The position numbers and the translations under genes were made by a program. A stretch of DNA of 64,000 bases from assembly GCA_963712905.1 (NCBI GenBank), contig CAVQJU010000007.1:372001-436000 (forward strand). The letters are read 5' to 3'. Source of the DNA: CAVQJU01 sp963712905. Its GTDB lineage: Bacteria; Acidobacteriota; Vicinamibacteria; Vicinamibacterales; CAVVIG01. The notes below the pieces were generated by a model. That model was not told where the DNA came from. It saw only the letters and a program-made list of their open reading frames with translations, and did no database searches. Position 1 is the first letter of the stretch. Each line of letters starts with the position of its first letter. Positions 1 through 8,223 of this stretch are shown piece after piece.

Positions 1-426
1 CAAAGCGAGTCGGCAGTCCGCCACCTGGCCAGCCAGTACTTCTACGACGACGGGGAGGAGGGCGAAGCCACGCTGCGGGGGCACGTCGACGACGTGTCGA
101 AAGCGCTGCGGGCCGAGCTGCAGGAGCGGCTGATCAAGGCCGGCATCGCGGTCGACGAAGCACGGTTGACGCACCTCGCCTATGCGCCCGAGATCGCGCA
201 GGCGATGCTGCGGCGCCAGCAGGCGGAAGCCGTCATCGCGGCGCGGCAGAAGATCGTGCACGGCGCGGTGAGCATGGTGCACATGGCGCTGACCGAACTG
301 GCGGAGAAACAGGTGGTGCAGCTGGATGACGAGCGGCGCGCGGCCATGGTCAGCAACCTGATGGTCGTCCTCTGCGGCGAGTCGGAAGTCCACCCCGTCG
401 TGAACACGGGCACGCTCTACACCTGA
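1..426 (+). CDS. SPFH/band 7 domain protein, C-terminal part
   Basis: The reading frame is open from base 1, so this is the 3' end of a gene that starts outside the window. The visible 141 residues are mostly helical and Ala/Glu/Arg-rich, with AELQERLIKAGIAVDEARLT and a conserved-looking tail ending PVVNTGTLYT, which I recognise from the C-terminal part of bacterial SPFH (stomatin/prohibitin/flotillin-like) proteins. Such proteins form membrane-associated oligomers; the cellular role of this subgroup is unknown to me. A GTG at 94 lies in frame but is unlikely to be the true start because homology-like sequence continues upstream of it. An Arc-like DNA-binding protein follows 7 bases later, a pairing I have seen in other high-GC bacteria. 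Confidence 0.75.
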   Translation, partial: QSESAVRHLASQYFYDDGEEGEATLRGHVDDVSKALRAELQERLIKAGIAVDEARLTHLAYAPEIAQAMLRRQQAEAVIAARQKIVHGAVSMVHMALTELAEKQVVQLDDERRAAMVSNLMVVLCGESEVHPVVNTGTLYT

Positions 427-433
427 CGGACGC

Positions 434-631
434 ATGGCCGGGCGCAAGTCGTTTCTGCTTCGCATCGACGCGGATCTCTGGGCGGGGATTGAAGCCTGGG
501 CGCAGGCCGATCTGCGCAGCGTCAACGGTCAGATCGAATACCTGCTGCGTCAGGCGATGGAGAAGCGGAAGGGCCGTCAGGCCGCGCGGAGCGAGGACGA
601 ATCCCCCCTCCCACGCGGCCGCCAGCGATAA
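434..631 (+). CDS. Arc-family ribbon-helix-helix DNA-binding protein
   Basis: A 65-residue protein with the pattern of an Arc/HicB-like ribbon-helix-helix domain: a short basic beta strand (KSFLLRID at residues 5-12), helix A (ADLWAGIEAWAQAD), the turn (RSVNGQ) and helix B (IEYLLRQAME). The C-terminal 20 residues are charged and probably disordered. It begins 7 bases after the SPFH gene and is very likely cotranscribed with it. Such small proteins usually dimerise and bind operators, often their own promoter, or act as antitoxins. No toxin gene is visible next to it, so a toxin-antitoxin role is not supported here. Confidence 0.75.
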   Translation: MAGRKSFLLRIDADLWAGIEAWAQADLRSVNGQIEYLLRQAMEKRKGRQAARSEDESPLPRGRQR

Positions 632-641
632 GAAGGCGTCG

Positions 642-1178
642 TTAGTGGAGAGCGGTGGGCCTGTTGCCCAGGTAAGTGTTCAGGTCGCCGCTCACGCCCA
701 GTCGCTTCCAGAGCTTCTCGTAGATCGGCTCGAGCGTTTCGCGCGCCACCAGGCGCATGGCGATCTGATTGGCGAGTTGTTCGGTCTGCAAGTAGGGATG
801 GTGCGTGAAGATCCAGACGTGGCCGAGCTCGTGGGCCACGATCGCGCTCATCTCGTCATCGCTCAGCTGCTGAAGGAATTCCTGCTCGAACGACAGGACG
901 AAAACCCCGGGCTGCACGGCGTGCGGCTGCACTGAGACCACGAGCGTATTGGCCGCGACGATTGACACCCTGACTTCCTGCGGGATGCCGAGCCGGGCAC
1001 GCGAGTCGTCCACGACATGCTGAACGCGGTCGCGCTCGGGAGCGAGCTCTTCTGCATGGAGCCGGCTCTGTGAGAGGAACGCCAGAGCCGCCAGACACAG
1101 CCACGCCGACCTGAACCGAATAGCGCACGCAGACGCAGTCGAAGCTTGAAAGCTGAGCCGAACGAAATTCAAATTCAC
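642..1178 (-). CDS. secreted HEXXH zinc metallopeptidase (M48-like)
   Basis: 178 residues. The N-terminus carries a signal peptide (a hydrophobic run FRSAWLCLAALAFLSQS ending near LHAEE, about residues 22-43). The catalytic signature VAHELGHVW is a complete HEXXH zinc motif near residue 113, followed by THH. The protein is short for M48 (usually 250 or more residues) and has no transmembrane helices beyond the signal, so it looks like a minimal periplasmic peptidase of the M48 or a related gluzincin group. The third zinc ligand cannot be assigned; E171/E177-region acids (ARETLEPIYEK) are candidates. It converges on the Arc-like gene with 10 bases between the stops. Confidence 0.7.
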   Translation of the reverse strand: MNLNFVRLSFQASTASACAIRFRSAWLCLAALAFLSQSRLHAEELAPERDRVQHVVDDSRARLGIPQEVRVSIVAANTLVVSVQPHAVQPGVFVLSFEQEFLQQLSDDEMSAIVAHELGHVWIFTHHPYLQTEQLANQIAMRLVARETLEPIYEKLWKRLGVSGDLNTYLGNRPTALH

Positions 1179-1412
1179 GAGGGGACGGCTCAGAGTGTAG
1201 CACGCCGGCGCCTCCTTCGATCAGCCAACCGGAAAATTCTACGTAGGCCGTCTGTCAGGAATCGAGACAGTTCCGCGAGTGAAACCCGCGTCGAAATGCG
1301 CGATGCCATTAGCACCAACCTTGCAGACGGCCGTGCGTCCGCAAATGAAAGGAGGTTGTTGCCAATCGAAAGACATCCATTCTGTGGAACTCATGAACAA
1401 GGAGATCGAAAG

Positions 1413-1769
1413 ATGAATGTCACACTCAAACGAGCCGTACTGATGACGGCGTTTGCTGCTCTGATCGCTCCCGCCTACGCACCCACCTTGAAGGCCTCCC
1501 CGGCTCAGCAGGCAGATCGCACGGCTCAGAAACCGGCTCCCGCGAGCGGCGAGTTGGTCAAGGTCGATCCGGTTGCGAAGACGTTGTCCATCAAGATGGC
1601 TGGCGGGGCCGAGATGCTCTTCACCTACAACGACCAGACCGTCGTCACCGGCGGCGAGAAGAGCGTGGCCGGGCTCGCCACGATGAGCGGCTCCCCGGTA
1701 ACGGTGACTTACAGGGTCGACGGCACGAATAACATCGCGACGACCATCGAGGTACGACAGAAGACCTAG
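1413..1769 (+). CDS. secreted hypothetical protein
   Basis: 118 residues from the ATG at 1413, chosen because AAGGAG at 1399-1404 is a good ribosome binding site; longer in-frame starts exist upstream but lack one and would precede the signal peptide. The N-terminus is a signal peptide (MNVTLKRAVLMTAFAALIAP, cleavage probably after AYA). The mature part is a short beta-rich domain (GELVKVDPVAKTLSIKM, VTVTYRVDG, TTIEVR) that resembles small periplasmic DUF5666-like beta domains, but I do not assign a family. A possible 23-codon leader ORF (1345-1416) overlaps its start codon as ATGA. Confidence 0.7.
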   Translation: MNVTLKRAVLMTAFAALIAPAYAPTLKASPAQQADRTAQKPAPASGELVKVDPVAKTLSIKMAGGAEMLFTYNDQTVVTGGEKSVAGLATMSGSPVTVTYRVDGTNNIATTIEVRQKT

Positions 1770-1826
1770 CGGGAGGTGCCAGAGGGACAGGCGCGGCGGC
1801 GGCGTGAGAGAGCGCCGCCGTCGCGC

Positions 1827-3311
1827 TCAGTTTGTCGCAGGAGTACTGAGACGGCGAAGGGCCGCTGCCGCCGGGCCTTTCGCATTGGCGAGCTCGAGCG
1901 GCGTCTTGCCCTGCTTGTTTTTCACGTCAAGCGCGGCGCCGTTGGCGGCGAGGAACTCGACGCCGCGCACGGAGCCGTTGAGCGCCGCGTAGTGCAGCGC
2001 GGTGTTGCCGGGGTCGTTCGTCGCGTTCACTTTCGCGCCGGCGGCCACGAAGAGTTTCATGGCCTCCACCGGATCGGCGCGGCCGGCCTTCTCGGTGACT
2101 TCCTCGTCGCCCCCGCGGCGTGCGCCGAAACCGGCGGCGACCATCAGCGGCGTCGAGCCGTCTTTCGCCGCCCGGTTCGGGTCGGCGCCCTTGTCGAGGA
2201 GCGCGCGAATGGCCGCAATGTCGGTGGCTCTCGTGGCGCGATAGAGCGGGGTGGCCCCCGGCGGGACGTTGATATCGCCCTGCGCCTGGCGCGGCGGAAT
2301 CCTCTTCGTGTACGGCAGGTTCGGGTCCGCGCCGTGCGCCAGCAGAGTCTTGATCAGGTCGAGACTCGTGACGCCGTTGTCGGTGTCGGGCGGGTTCGGG
2401 CGGTTGCTGTACGTCGCGAGGTTGCGCGTTTCGATGGCGGTGTAGAGCGCGCCGTCGTTGACGTTGGCGCCCTTTTCGGCCAGGCGCGACGCGAGCTCGT
2501 AGTGCCCGTTGAAGATTGCGGTCTGAAGCGGCGTGAAACCGTATTGGGGCTCGGCGGCGTTGATATCCGCGCCGGCCGCGAGCAGGCGGTCGCTCGTCTC
2601 GATGGAACCCTGCCGCGCGGCGAACATCAACGCTGTGAGGCCGCCCTCGGACCGATCGTGGATGATGCCGCCGTTGCCGCCGGTCAGCGCCGGGAACTCG
2701 TAGTGCGTGGAGCGCACGTTGACGTCCGCGCCGAGCTCGACGAGCAGCCGCGCCACGGCTTCGTGGTTCTCGGCCGCGGCCCACATCAGCGCCGTCTGGC
2801 CGCGGAACGCCTCGGTGGCGTTCACGTTGGCGCCGCGAACCGCGAGCAGCCGCACGGCGGCCGTGTTGCCCGTCCGCGCGGCGGTCATCAGCGGTGTTTC
2901 GCCTTCTCCGAGCACGGCGTTCGGATCGGCGCCGGCGTCGAGCAGCGCTTCGATCATCGGCACGTTGCCGACCGTGCAGGCTTCGTGCAGCGGCGTCACG
3001 CCGTACCGGTTCGCGACTCTCGCCTTCGCTCCCGCTTTGACGAGCAGTTTGACCGTGTCGAGGTCGTCCCAGTGCGCGGCCCAGTGCAGCGCCGTCATGC
3101 CTTCGGCGTCGGCGGCGTTCACGTCGGCCTTCTGCTTCAGCAGCGTGCGCGTGACGGTCTTGTCCTGGCGCTTGACGGCGTCGACGAGGGGAGCGTTGCC
3201 CGTGGCGGCCGCCGCCTGCGCGGCGACGGCGATGGCCATGGAAACGTAGAACGTAGAACGGAGAACGTTGGAGAGCACGCGGAAACGAGCGGTTCTGTTT
3301 TCGTGTGGCAT
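1827..3311 (-). CDS. exported ankyrin-repeat protein
   Basis: 494 residues with about ten ankyrin repeats. Typical units are visible: GMTALHWAAHWDDLDTVKLL, GVTPLHEACTVGNVPMIEAL, GETPLMTAARTGNTAAVRLL, GQTALMWAAAENHEAVARLL, GSTPLMVAAGFGA and NTALHYAALNGS, with the usual GADxN loops. The N-terminus has a signal-like hydrophobic run (SMAIAVAAQAAAAT). The start is uncertain: the 1827..3311 form begins MPHENRT and runs through residues encoded by a short repeat island (VLRSTFYV), whereas the ATG at 3239 gives a very short signal. Ankyrin arrays bind proteins; the partner is unknown. It is the last gene of the minus-strand operon with DUF1552, DUF1592 and CHRD genes, which suggests a shared extracytoplasmic role. 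Confidence 0.85.
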   Translation of the reverse strand: MPHENRTARFRVLSNVLRSTFYVSMAIAVAAQAAAATGNAPLVDAVKRQDKTVTRTLLKQKADVNAADAEGMTALHWAAHWDDLDTVKLLVKAGAKARVANRYGVTPLHEACTVGNVPMIEALLDAGADPNAVLGEGETPLMTAARTGNTAAVRLLAVRGANVNATEAFRGQTALMWAAAENHEAVARLLVELGADVNVRSTHYEFPALTGGNGGIIHDRSEGGLTALMFAARQGSIETSDRLLAAGADINAAEPQYGFTPLQTAIFNGHYELASRLAEKGANVNDGALYTAIETRNLATYSNRPNPPDTDNGVTSLDLIKTLLAHGADPNLPYTKRIPPRQAQGDINVPPGATPLYRATRATDIAAIRALLDKGADPNRAAKDGSTPLMVAAGFGARRGGDEEVTEKAGRADPVEAMKLFVAAGAKVNATNDPGNTALHYAALNGSVRGVEFLAANGAALDVKNKQGKTPLELANAKGPAAAALRRLSTPATN

Positions 3312-3362
3312 GTCGGCTCTTGGTCTTCTTCTACATTCGACGTTCTACATTCTACATTTCAG
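3240..3362. repeat. short-unit repeat island, facing arms (GTAGAAC unit)
   Basis: Left arm 3243-3266 repeats ACGTAGA/ACGGAGA; right arm 3329-3362 repeats the complementary TTCTACATTC/GTTCTACATT. The arms face each other as an imperfect inverted repeat across about 60 bases. The island lies at the junction between the DUF1552 and ankyrin genes and overlaps both reading frames: the left arm encodes part of the ankyrin N-terminus and the right arm reaches the DUF1552 stop codon. Confidence 0.7.
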
Positions 3363-4678
3363 AGATCAACCGACCCCCAGCTCTCGCCGAACTGCTCCAT
3401 CGGCACGCCGGCCTTGTCGAGAATCGTGAGCATGAGGTTCGACAGCGGCGTGTAGTTGTCGAGCCGGATGTGGCGGCCGCCGGCCAGTTTGCCGCCGGCG
3501 GTTCCGACAGTCAGGATCGGCAGGTTGTCGTGCGTGTGCTGGTTGCCGTTGCTCATGCCGCTGCCGTAGAGGAACAGCGAGTGATCGAGCAGGCTGCCGT
3601 CGCCGTCCGGCGTGGCTTTCAGCCGATCGAGGAAGCCCGCGAACAGCCCCAGGTGGTAGGCGTCGATCTTGGCCTTCTTGGCCACCTGCTCGGCGACGCC
3701 GTTGTTGTGCGACACCGGGTGGTGCCCGTCCGCCACGCCAATCTGCGGATACGTCAGCGTGCTCAGTTCGCGCGCCATCATGAACGTGGTGACGCGCGTC
3801 ATGTCGCCCTGGTAGGCGAGCGCCATGAGCTCGAACATCAGCTTGACGTGTTCTTCCCAGTTCTCCGGCACGCCGATCGGCACCGGCGGCGTATCGAGCA
3901 GGTGATCGGTGCGCTGGCGTTCGGCCTGCTGGATGCGCCGCTCGATTTCCCGCACGTTCTCCGCGTACTCGCCGAGCTTGGCGCGATCCTTCGCCCCGAG
4001 GCCGCGCTGCAGATCGGTCACGCTCTCTCTCACCGCGTCGAGGATGCTCGTGTTCTGCGCCAGGCGCGCCTGGCGGGCGGCGGGCGTGGCGCCGTCGCCG
4101 CCGAACATCCGCTCGAAGACGACGCGCGGGTTGATCTCCATCGGGAGCGGCTGCGTCGGCGTCCGCCAGGCGATGGTGCTCATGTACGAGCAGAGGAAGT
4201 CGCCCGCGCAGCTGCCGAGGTGGCTCGAGTGATCCTCGGTCGCGAACTCCATCGACGGGAACGTCGTCTCTTGCCCGATTTTGGCCGCGATGATCTGGTC
4301 GACTGTCGTGCCGAGATGGATGACGCTGCCCTTGGACGGGAACGTGCCGCTCAGCCACATCGCCGTGCTGGGGGAGTGCCCGTTCTCGCCGTTGTTGGTC
4401 AGGCCGGTGAACACGTTCAGCTGGCTGCGGAACCGTTCCATCGGCTTCAGGATTGGCGAGAACTCGAAGCCCGCGCCCGCCTGGGCGGGGGTCCAGTCCT
4501 TCATGATCGACCCGTGAGGGACGTAGATGAAGCCGAATCGCTGCAGCGGCCGCGCGGCGGTCTTCACGAGCGGCGTCTGCGCCGGGACCATCGCGTCGAG
4601 AAACGGCAGCGCGAGCGTGACGCCGACGCTGCCCCGAAGGAACGTCCGGCGCGAGATGTGTTTCCGGGTGATGAACAT
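3359..4678 (-). CDS. DUF1552 protein with Tat signal
   Basis: 439 residues. The N-terminus has a twin-arginine signal (SRRTFLRG at residues 9-16 followed by SVGVTLALPFLDA). The rest matches the DUF1552 family by its typical segments FGFIYVPHGSIM, LSGLTNN-like FTGLTNN, TVDQIIA, RELSTLTY, HHPVSHN and the C-terminal GSGMSNGNQH and NLPILTVG. The family is frequent in Planctomycetes, Verrucomicrobia and Acidobacteria, nearly always next to DUF1592-type cytochromes, and its biochemical function is unknown. The start is separated by one base from the stop of the DUF1592 gene upstream, so they are translationally coupled and probably act together outside the cytoplasm. Tat export suggests folding or cofactor binding before export. 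Confidence 0.9.
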   Translation of the reverse strand: MFITRKHISRRTFLRGSVGVTLALPFLDAMVPAQTPLVKTAARPLQRFGFIYVPHGSIMKDWTPAQAGAGFEFSPILKPMERFRSQLNVFTGLTNNGENGHSPSTAMWLSGTFPSKGSVIHLGTTVDQIIAAKIGQETTFPSMEFATEDHSSHLGSCAGDFLCSYMSTIAWRTPTQPLPMEINPRVVFERMFGGDGATPAARQARLAQNTSILDAVRESVTDLQRGLGAKDRAKLGEYAENVREIERRIQQAERQRTDHLLDTPPVPIGVPENWEEHVKLMFELMALAYQGDMTRVTTFMMARELSTLTYPQIGVADGHHPVSHNNGVAEQVAKKAKIDAYHLGLFAGFLDRLKATPDGDGSLLDHSLFLYGSGMSNGNQHTHDNLPILTVGTAGGKLAGGRHIRLDNYTPLSNLMLTILDKAGVPMEQFGESWGSVDL

Positions 4679-4679
4679 G

Positions 4680-7127
4680 TCAGCGGTCTCCCTGCTTCAC
4701 TCTCATCTGGAACGGTCCGCTCTTCACGATACCGGCCACGAGCGACGAAAACTGGTAGCGCTGCCCGGCGGATTCCCTGACGACCGATCGTACCACGGGC
4801 ATGTCGGTGTATTCGAGGCCCCGGCCGAGCGCGTAGGTGAGCAGCATTTCGGTCGCCGTGCGCGCAAATTGCTCGGGACGGCCGAGGATGGCACGCCGCA
4901 GCCCGGCCGGTCCGTCCACCGCCGTGCCGTCCCAGAGCGTGCTCGAGGCGTCGATGCGGACGCCGCCGTCGCTCGCGCGCCAGCGGCCGATCCCGTCGAA
5001 GTTCTCCAGGGCGAGGCCAATCGGGTCCATGAGCTTGTGGCACCCGGCGCACGCGGGGTTGGCGCGGTGCTCCTCCATGCGCTCGCGCATGGACAAGGCC
5101 CGGCCGGGCTTCTCGTCGAGCGGCGGCACGTTGGCCGGCGGCTCGGGAGGCGGCGTGCCGAGGATGTTCGACAGCACGTACTTGCCGCGCGTGACCGGGG
5201 ACGTGCGGTTCCCGTACGAGTTCAGCGTGAGCACGCTGCCCTGCCCGAGGAGCCCGCGCCGGTAATCGTCCTTGACGCGCACGCGGCGATACTGATCGCC
5301 GTAGACGTTGGGCACGCCGTAGTGCCGCGCCAGCCGCTCGTTCAGGAACGTGTAGTCCGCGTCGAGCAGATCCAGGACGCTCCGGTCTTCGATCACGACG
5401 CTCTCGAAGAGCATCTCCGTTTCGCGCTGCAGCGCCTGCCGCAGGTTGTCGTCGAAATCCGGGAAGACATCCTCGTCAGGGCGCAGGCTCTTCAGGTTGC
5501 GCAGGTACAGCCATTGCCCGGCGAAGTTCGCCCCGAGCGCGCGGGCGCGTTCGTCGGCGAGCATCCGCTTCACCTGCTGTTCGAGCACCGCGGGCGTGCG
5601 CAGCTTGCCGGCCACAGCCAGATTCAGCAGCTGATCGTCCGGGATGCTACTCCAGATGAAGAACGACAGGCGCGAGGCGAGCTCCAGATCGCTCAGCCGG
5701 TAAACGCCGTCGGCCGGGACCTGGTCCGGGTCGCGTTCGAAGCGGTAGAGAAACTGCGGCGAGACGAGCATGAACGCCAGCGCGTTCTCGACGCCCGAAT
5801 CGAACGACCCGCCGGTCTTGCGTCCGGTGTTGAAGAACCCCATCAGGCGATCGACTTCGGCGGCCGACGGCGGCCGCCGGTACGCCCGCCGCGCCAGCGT
5901 CGTCAGCACGGTCCTGGCGCAGGGCGCTTCGTCTGCCCCAGGTGCCCCAGGCGTGCCCGCGGCAGGCCTGCAGGAGAAGATCAGGCGGCGGCTGGGCGAG
6001 TTGCCCGTGCCCGTGACGTTGAACGGTCCTTCGATCGTGACCTTGTCGACCTCGGGAATCCCGACAGGCGTAATGGGATCGATGCGCTCGCGCAGGAAGG
6101 GCTGCAGCAGGTCGACCGACGGCGCGGAGCTCTTCTTCAGGAACGCGACGCCGAGAAGATGCGGGCCGGCCTTCACCGGCAGCCGCACCTTGAACCGCGT
6201 CTCGAGCGCGTCGCCCGCCGCGGTCGGATTCAGGTAGTTGGCTTTCTCGTCCTCGGCGCCGCCGAACCGCGCGAGGTGCACGCGATCGCCGTCGAAGGTC
6301 ACCTCGAGATCGTGGGGGACCTCGAGGCCGCGGATGATGTTCACCGTCTCGCGGTACAGCCGTGGCTGGATCACGTATTCGCCGTCGACCGGGAACGTGT
6401 AGCGGACGAGGATTCCGCCGCGCGTGCCGATGGGCAGCCCTTCGATGTGATCGTCCTGGGAGAGGTCGGACCGCACGCGGAACGTTTCGACCGTCGGCGT
6501 CGCCTTCGGGTTGCCGATGGCCAGGCCGCTGACTTTCCACGCGGCGGACAGGTAGCGCTCCATCAACGCCGGCGAAACGCCGAGCACGTCGCCGATGTTG
6601 TCGAAGCCGTACGCGCTGTCGTCGGCGGGGAGCAGCGACGCCACGTCGACGTCGAGGGCCAGCAGATCGCGCACCGCGTTTCCGTACTCCGCGCGGTTGA
6701 GCCGGTGCAGGACGGTGCGTCCCGGGTTGGGCCGCGCCGCGGCGGCGGCGTCGATCGACGCTTCGAGATAGCCGGCAAACGCGTCCATCGCCGCTTTGTC
6801 AGGGTGCGGCATGCCGACCGGCGGCATCATCCCGCCTCGAACTTTCCGGATGACCTTCTCCCACGTCTCGGCGCTCGCCGCGGGCGACGTGAGATCGATG
6901 CCTTCGAGGACGAGACCGCCGGACTTCGCGCGCGCGCTGTGACAGGTCAGGCAGTACTTGTCCACGAGCGCGCGGGCGGGCACGGTCGGGGACGCCGCCG
7001 GAGCCGTTTGCGCGATCGGAGACGGCGCCGCCTGCGGGCGGGGCGACGCGACGCCAAGGACAATGCTGATGCCGATGCCCGACGCGGCGGCCCAGCCGGA
7101 CAACCCTGCAACGAAGGTTCGCGTCAT
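4680..7127 (-). CDS. DUF1592-type c-type cytochrome, multidomain
   Basis: 815 residues from the ATG at 7127, chosen because it overlaps the stop of the CHRD gene as ATGA; another in-frame start lies 5 codons upstream. After a signal anchor (WAAASGIGISIVLG) comes a cytochrome c haem motif CLTCH near residue 63, then the planctomycete-type domain series DUF1587 (RAEYGNAVRDLL), DUF1595, DUF1592 (LASRLSFFIWSSIPD), DUF1588 (RGLLGQGSVLTLNSYGNRT, SPVTRGKYVL) and DUF1585. A second CxxCH (CAGCH) followed by KLMDPIGLALENFD lies near the end of DUF1588. Two c-type haems indicate periplasmic electron transfer; the substrate is unknown. It shares an operon with the Tat-exported DUF1552 protein, the usual partner of this family. 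Confidence 0.9.
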   Translation of the reverse strand: MTRTFVAGLSGWAAASGIGISIVLGVASPRPQAAPSPIAQTAPAASPTVPARALVDKYCLTCHSARAKSGGLVLEGIDLTSPAASAETWEKVIRKVRGGMMPPVGMPHPDKAAMDAFAGYLEASIDAAAAARPNPGRTVLHRLNRAEYGNAVRDLLALDVDVASLLPADDSAYGFDNIGDVLGVSPALMERYLSAAWKVSGLAIGNPKATPTVETFRVRSDLSQDDHIEGLPIGTRGGILVRYTFPVDGEYVIQPRLYRETVNIIRGLEVPHDLEVTFDGDRVHLARFGGAEDEKANYLNPTAAGDALETRFKVRLPVKAGPHLLGVAFLKKSSAPSVDLLQPFLRERIDPITPVGIPEVDKVTIEGPFNVTGTGNSPSRRLIFSCRPAAGTPGAPGADEAPCARTVLTTLARRAYRRPPSAAEVDRLMGFFNTGRKTGGSFDSGVENALAFMLVSPQFLYRFERDPDQVPADGVYRLSDLELASRLSFFIWSSIPDDQLLNLAVAGKLRTPAVLEQQVKRMLADERARALGANFAGQWLYLRNLKSLRPDEDVFPDFDDNLRQALQRETEMLFESVVIEDRSVLDLLDADYTFLNERLARHYGVPNVYGDQYRRVRVKDDYRRGLLGQGSVLTLNSYGNRTSPVTRGKYVLSNILGTPPPEPPANVPPLDEKPGRALSMRERMEEHRANPACAGCHKLMDPIGLALENFDGIGRWRASDGGVRIDASSTLWDGTAVDGPAGLRRAILGRPEQFARTATEMLLTYALGRGLEYTDMPVVRSVVRESAGQRYQFSSLVAGIVKSGPFQMRVKQGDR

Positions 7128-7567
7128 ACCGGCAGCAGCCATCCCCAGAGGTTTCCGTCGGGTGCCTTCTCGGCGTGAATTTGCACGTAGAACCAGCCCT
7201 TGCGGAGCGAATCGAGCTGGGCCTTCGTCAGGGTCGCGCTGCCGCGGATCGTGCCGCTCGGCGCGTTCTCGACCGTGAGATCGAACTCGACCGGACCGCG
7301 GACGCCGCGCGCGCCGAAATGCATCTGCGCGATCGTCGCGGCGCTCTTCATCCCCGCAAAGGTGCCGGTCAGGGTCATCCGGGGGCCGTCAACCGTGGCT
7401 GTCACCGTTCCCGACCCTGTAATGCTTGCGGCTGTGGATGTTTCGACGGGCACGGGCGTCAGGCGCGCACGGAAACTGGCCGGCTGGGCCTGCGCGCCCG
7501 CCAGGACGGCCACGCTGATCCCGACGCCCCCGATGGAGGAGGCAGCCCTAAGTAAGATCGACGGCAT
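7124..7567 (-). CDS. CHRD domain secreted protein
   Basis: 147 residues. An N-terminal signal peptide (SSIGGVGISVAVLAGAQAQ) precedes a CHRD domain, recognised from the alternating strands around GTVTATVDGPRMTLTGTF, IAQMHFGARGVRGPVEFDL and the terminal GWFYVQIHAEKAPDGNLWG. CHRD domains were named from chordin and occur in many bacterial exported proteins, where their role is not established. It is the first gene of the operon with the DUF1592, DUF1552 and ankyrin genes, overlapping the next start by ATGA. Pairing of CHRD with DUF1592 proteins may mean it is an accessory domain for the same extracytoplasmic process. Confidence 0.85.
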   Translation of the reverse strand: MPSILLRAASSIGGVGISVAVLAGAQAQPASFRARLTPVPVETSTAASITGSGTVTATVDGPRMTLTGTFAGMKSAATIAQMHFGARGVRGPVEFDLTVENAPSGTIRGSATLTKAQLDSLRKGWFYVQIHAEKAPDGNLWGWLLPV

Positions 7568-7690
7568 CGCAGGGCTATTCTACGCTGGCGTGAAGGGCTC
7601 GGTGAAGGAAGAGAAGCAGGAGAAGCGGCGGTACAGGCGGAGGCCGTTTCCCGGAGCACGGCCCCGGAAAACGGCCCCTGGCGCGGTCGA

Positions 7691-8086
7691 TTACTCGCTG
7701 TAGATGAACTGGTGCCCGATGGAGTCGCCGATAGGGAACCAGGCCGACACCGGCGGCACCGACCCGGACTTCGCTTCACCGAGCGTGATGAGCAGCTTGC
7801 CCCGGTCGTCCCTCGGGCGCTCGACCTGGCGGGTGAACGCCGTCAGGTACACCTTCCGGCGGTCCCGGCTCGACACGCGAACGACCGAGTTCGACATGGC
7901 GTTGGTCGGGGTCTCGAAGATGTAGGTGCCCGCGGCCAACTCCACGCCCGGCAGCGCGACGCTGCGGCTGAACGTGATGTAGTTGGTGTGCGTGTCCACG
8001 TTGCCGGCTGCGATGCTGGAGCCCGCAGCTGCCACGAGGCCGAGGAACAGAGCGCCGATCGCCGCGACTTTCAGGTTGCCGAACAT
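7691..8086 (-). CDS. secreted hypothetical protein, Acidobacteria type
   Basis: 131 residues from the ATG at 8086. AGGAGGGT sits at an ideal distance upstream, so this start is preferred to a longer frame reaching 8233. The signal peptide (LKVAAIGALFLGLVAAAGSSIAA) is followed by a compact beta-rich domain with NYITFSRSVALPGVELAAGTY and a Trp/Phe-rich C-terminus (AWFPIGDSIGHQF). I recognise the general type from acidobacterial genomes, where such proteins are abundant and unassigned. It is a single-gene unit, divergent from lnt; the 137 bases between them hold no clear promoter that I can defend. Confidence 0.7.
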   Translation of the reverse strand: MFGNLKVAAIGALFLGLVAAAGSSIAAGNVDTHTNYITFSRSVALPGVELAAGTYIFETPTNAMSNSVVRVSSRDRRKVYLTAFTRQVERPRDDRGKLLITLGEAKSGSVPPVSAWFPIGDSIGHQFIYSE

Positions 8087-8223
8087 GTGACTACCCTCCT
8101 CAGTGAGACGCAGGATGCCGGGATGTTGAACTGTGCCTCTAATGGGCTTGCCGGGTTTGCGTCTCGGTTCACTGGTATACGCGCGGAAGCCAAGAAATTG
8201 GCTCACTGGTAGACTGAGGCGAT

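Noticed and set aside
1776..3455. A 559-codon open frame on the plus strand opposite the ankyrin gene
   Set aside because: It mirrors the high-GC third-position pattern of the ankyrin gene; its residues are Arg/Val/Ala-rich without motifs, while the minus strand shows clear ankyrin repeats.
4527..7178. An 883-codon open frame antisense to the DUF1592 gene
   Set aside because: Low-complexity Arg/Ala/Glu composition; the minus strand carries two CxxCH motifs and the full domain series.
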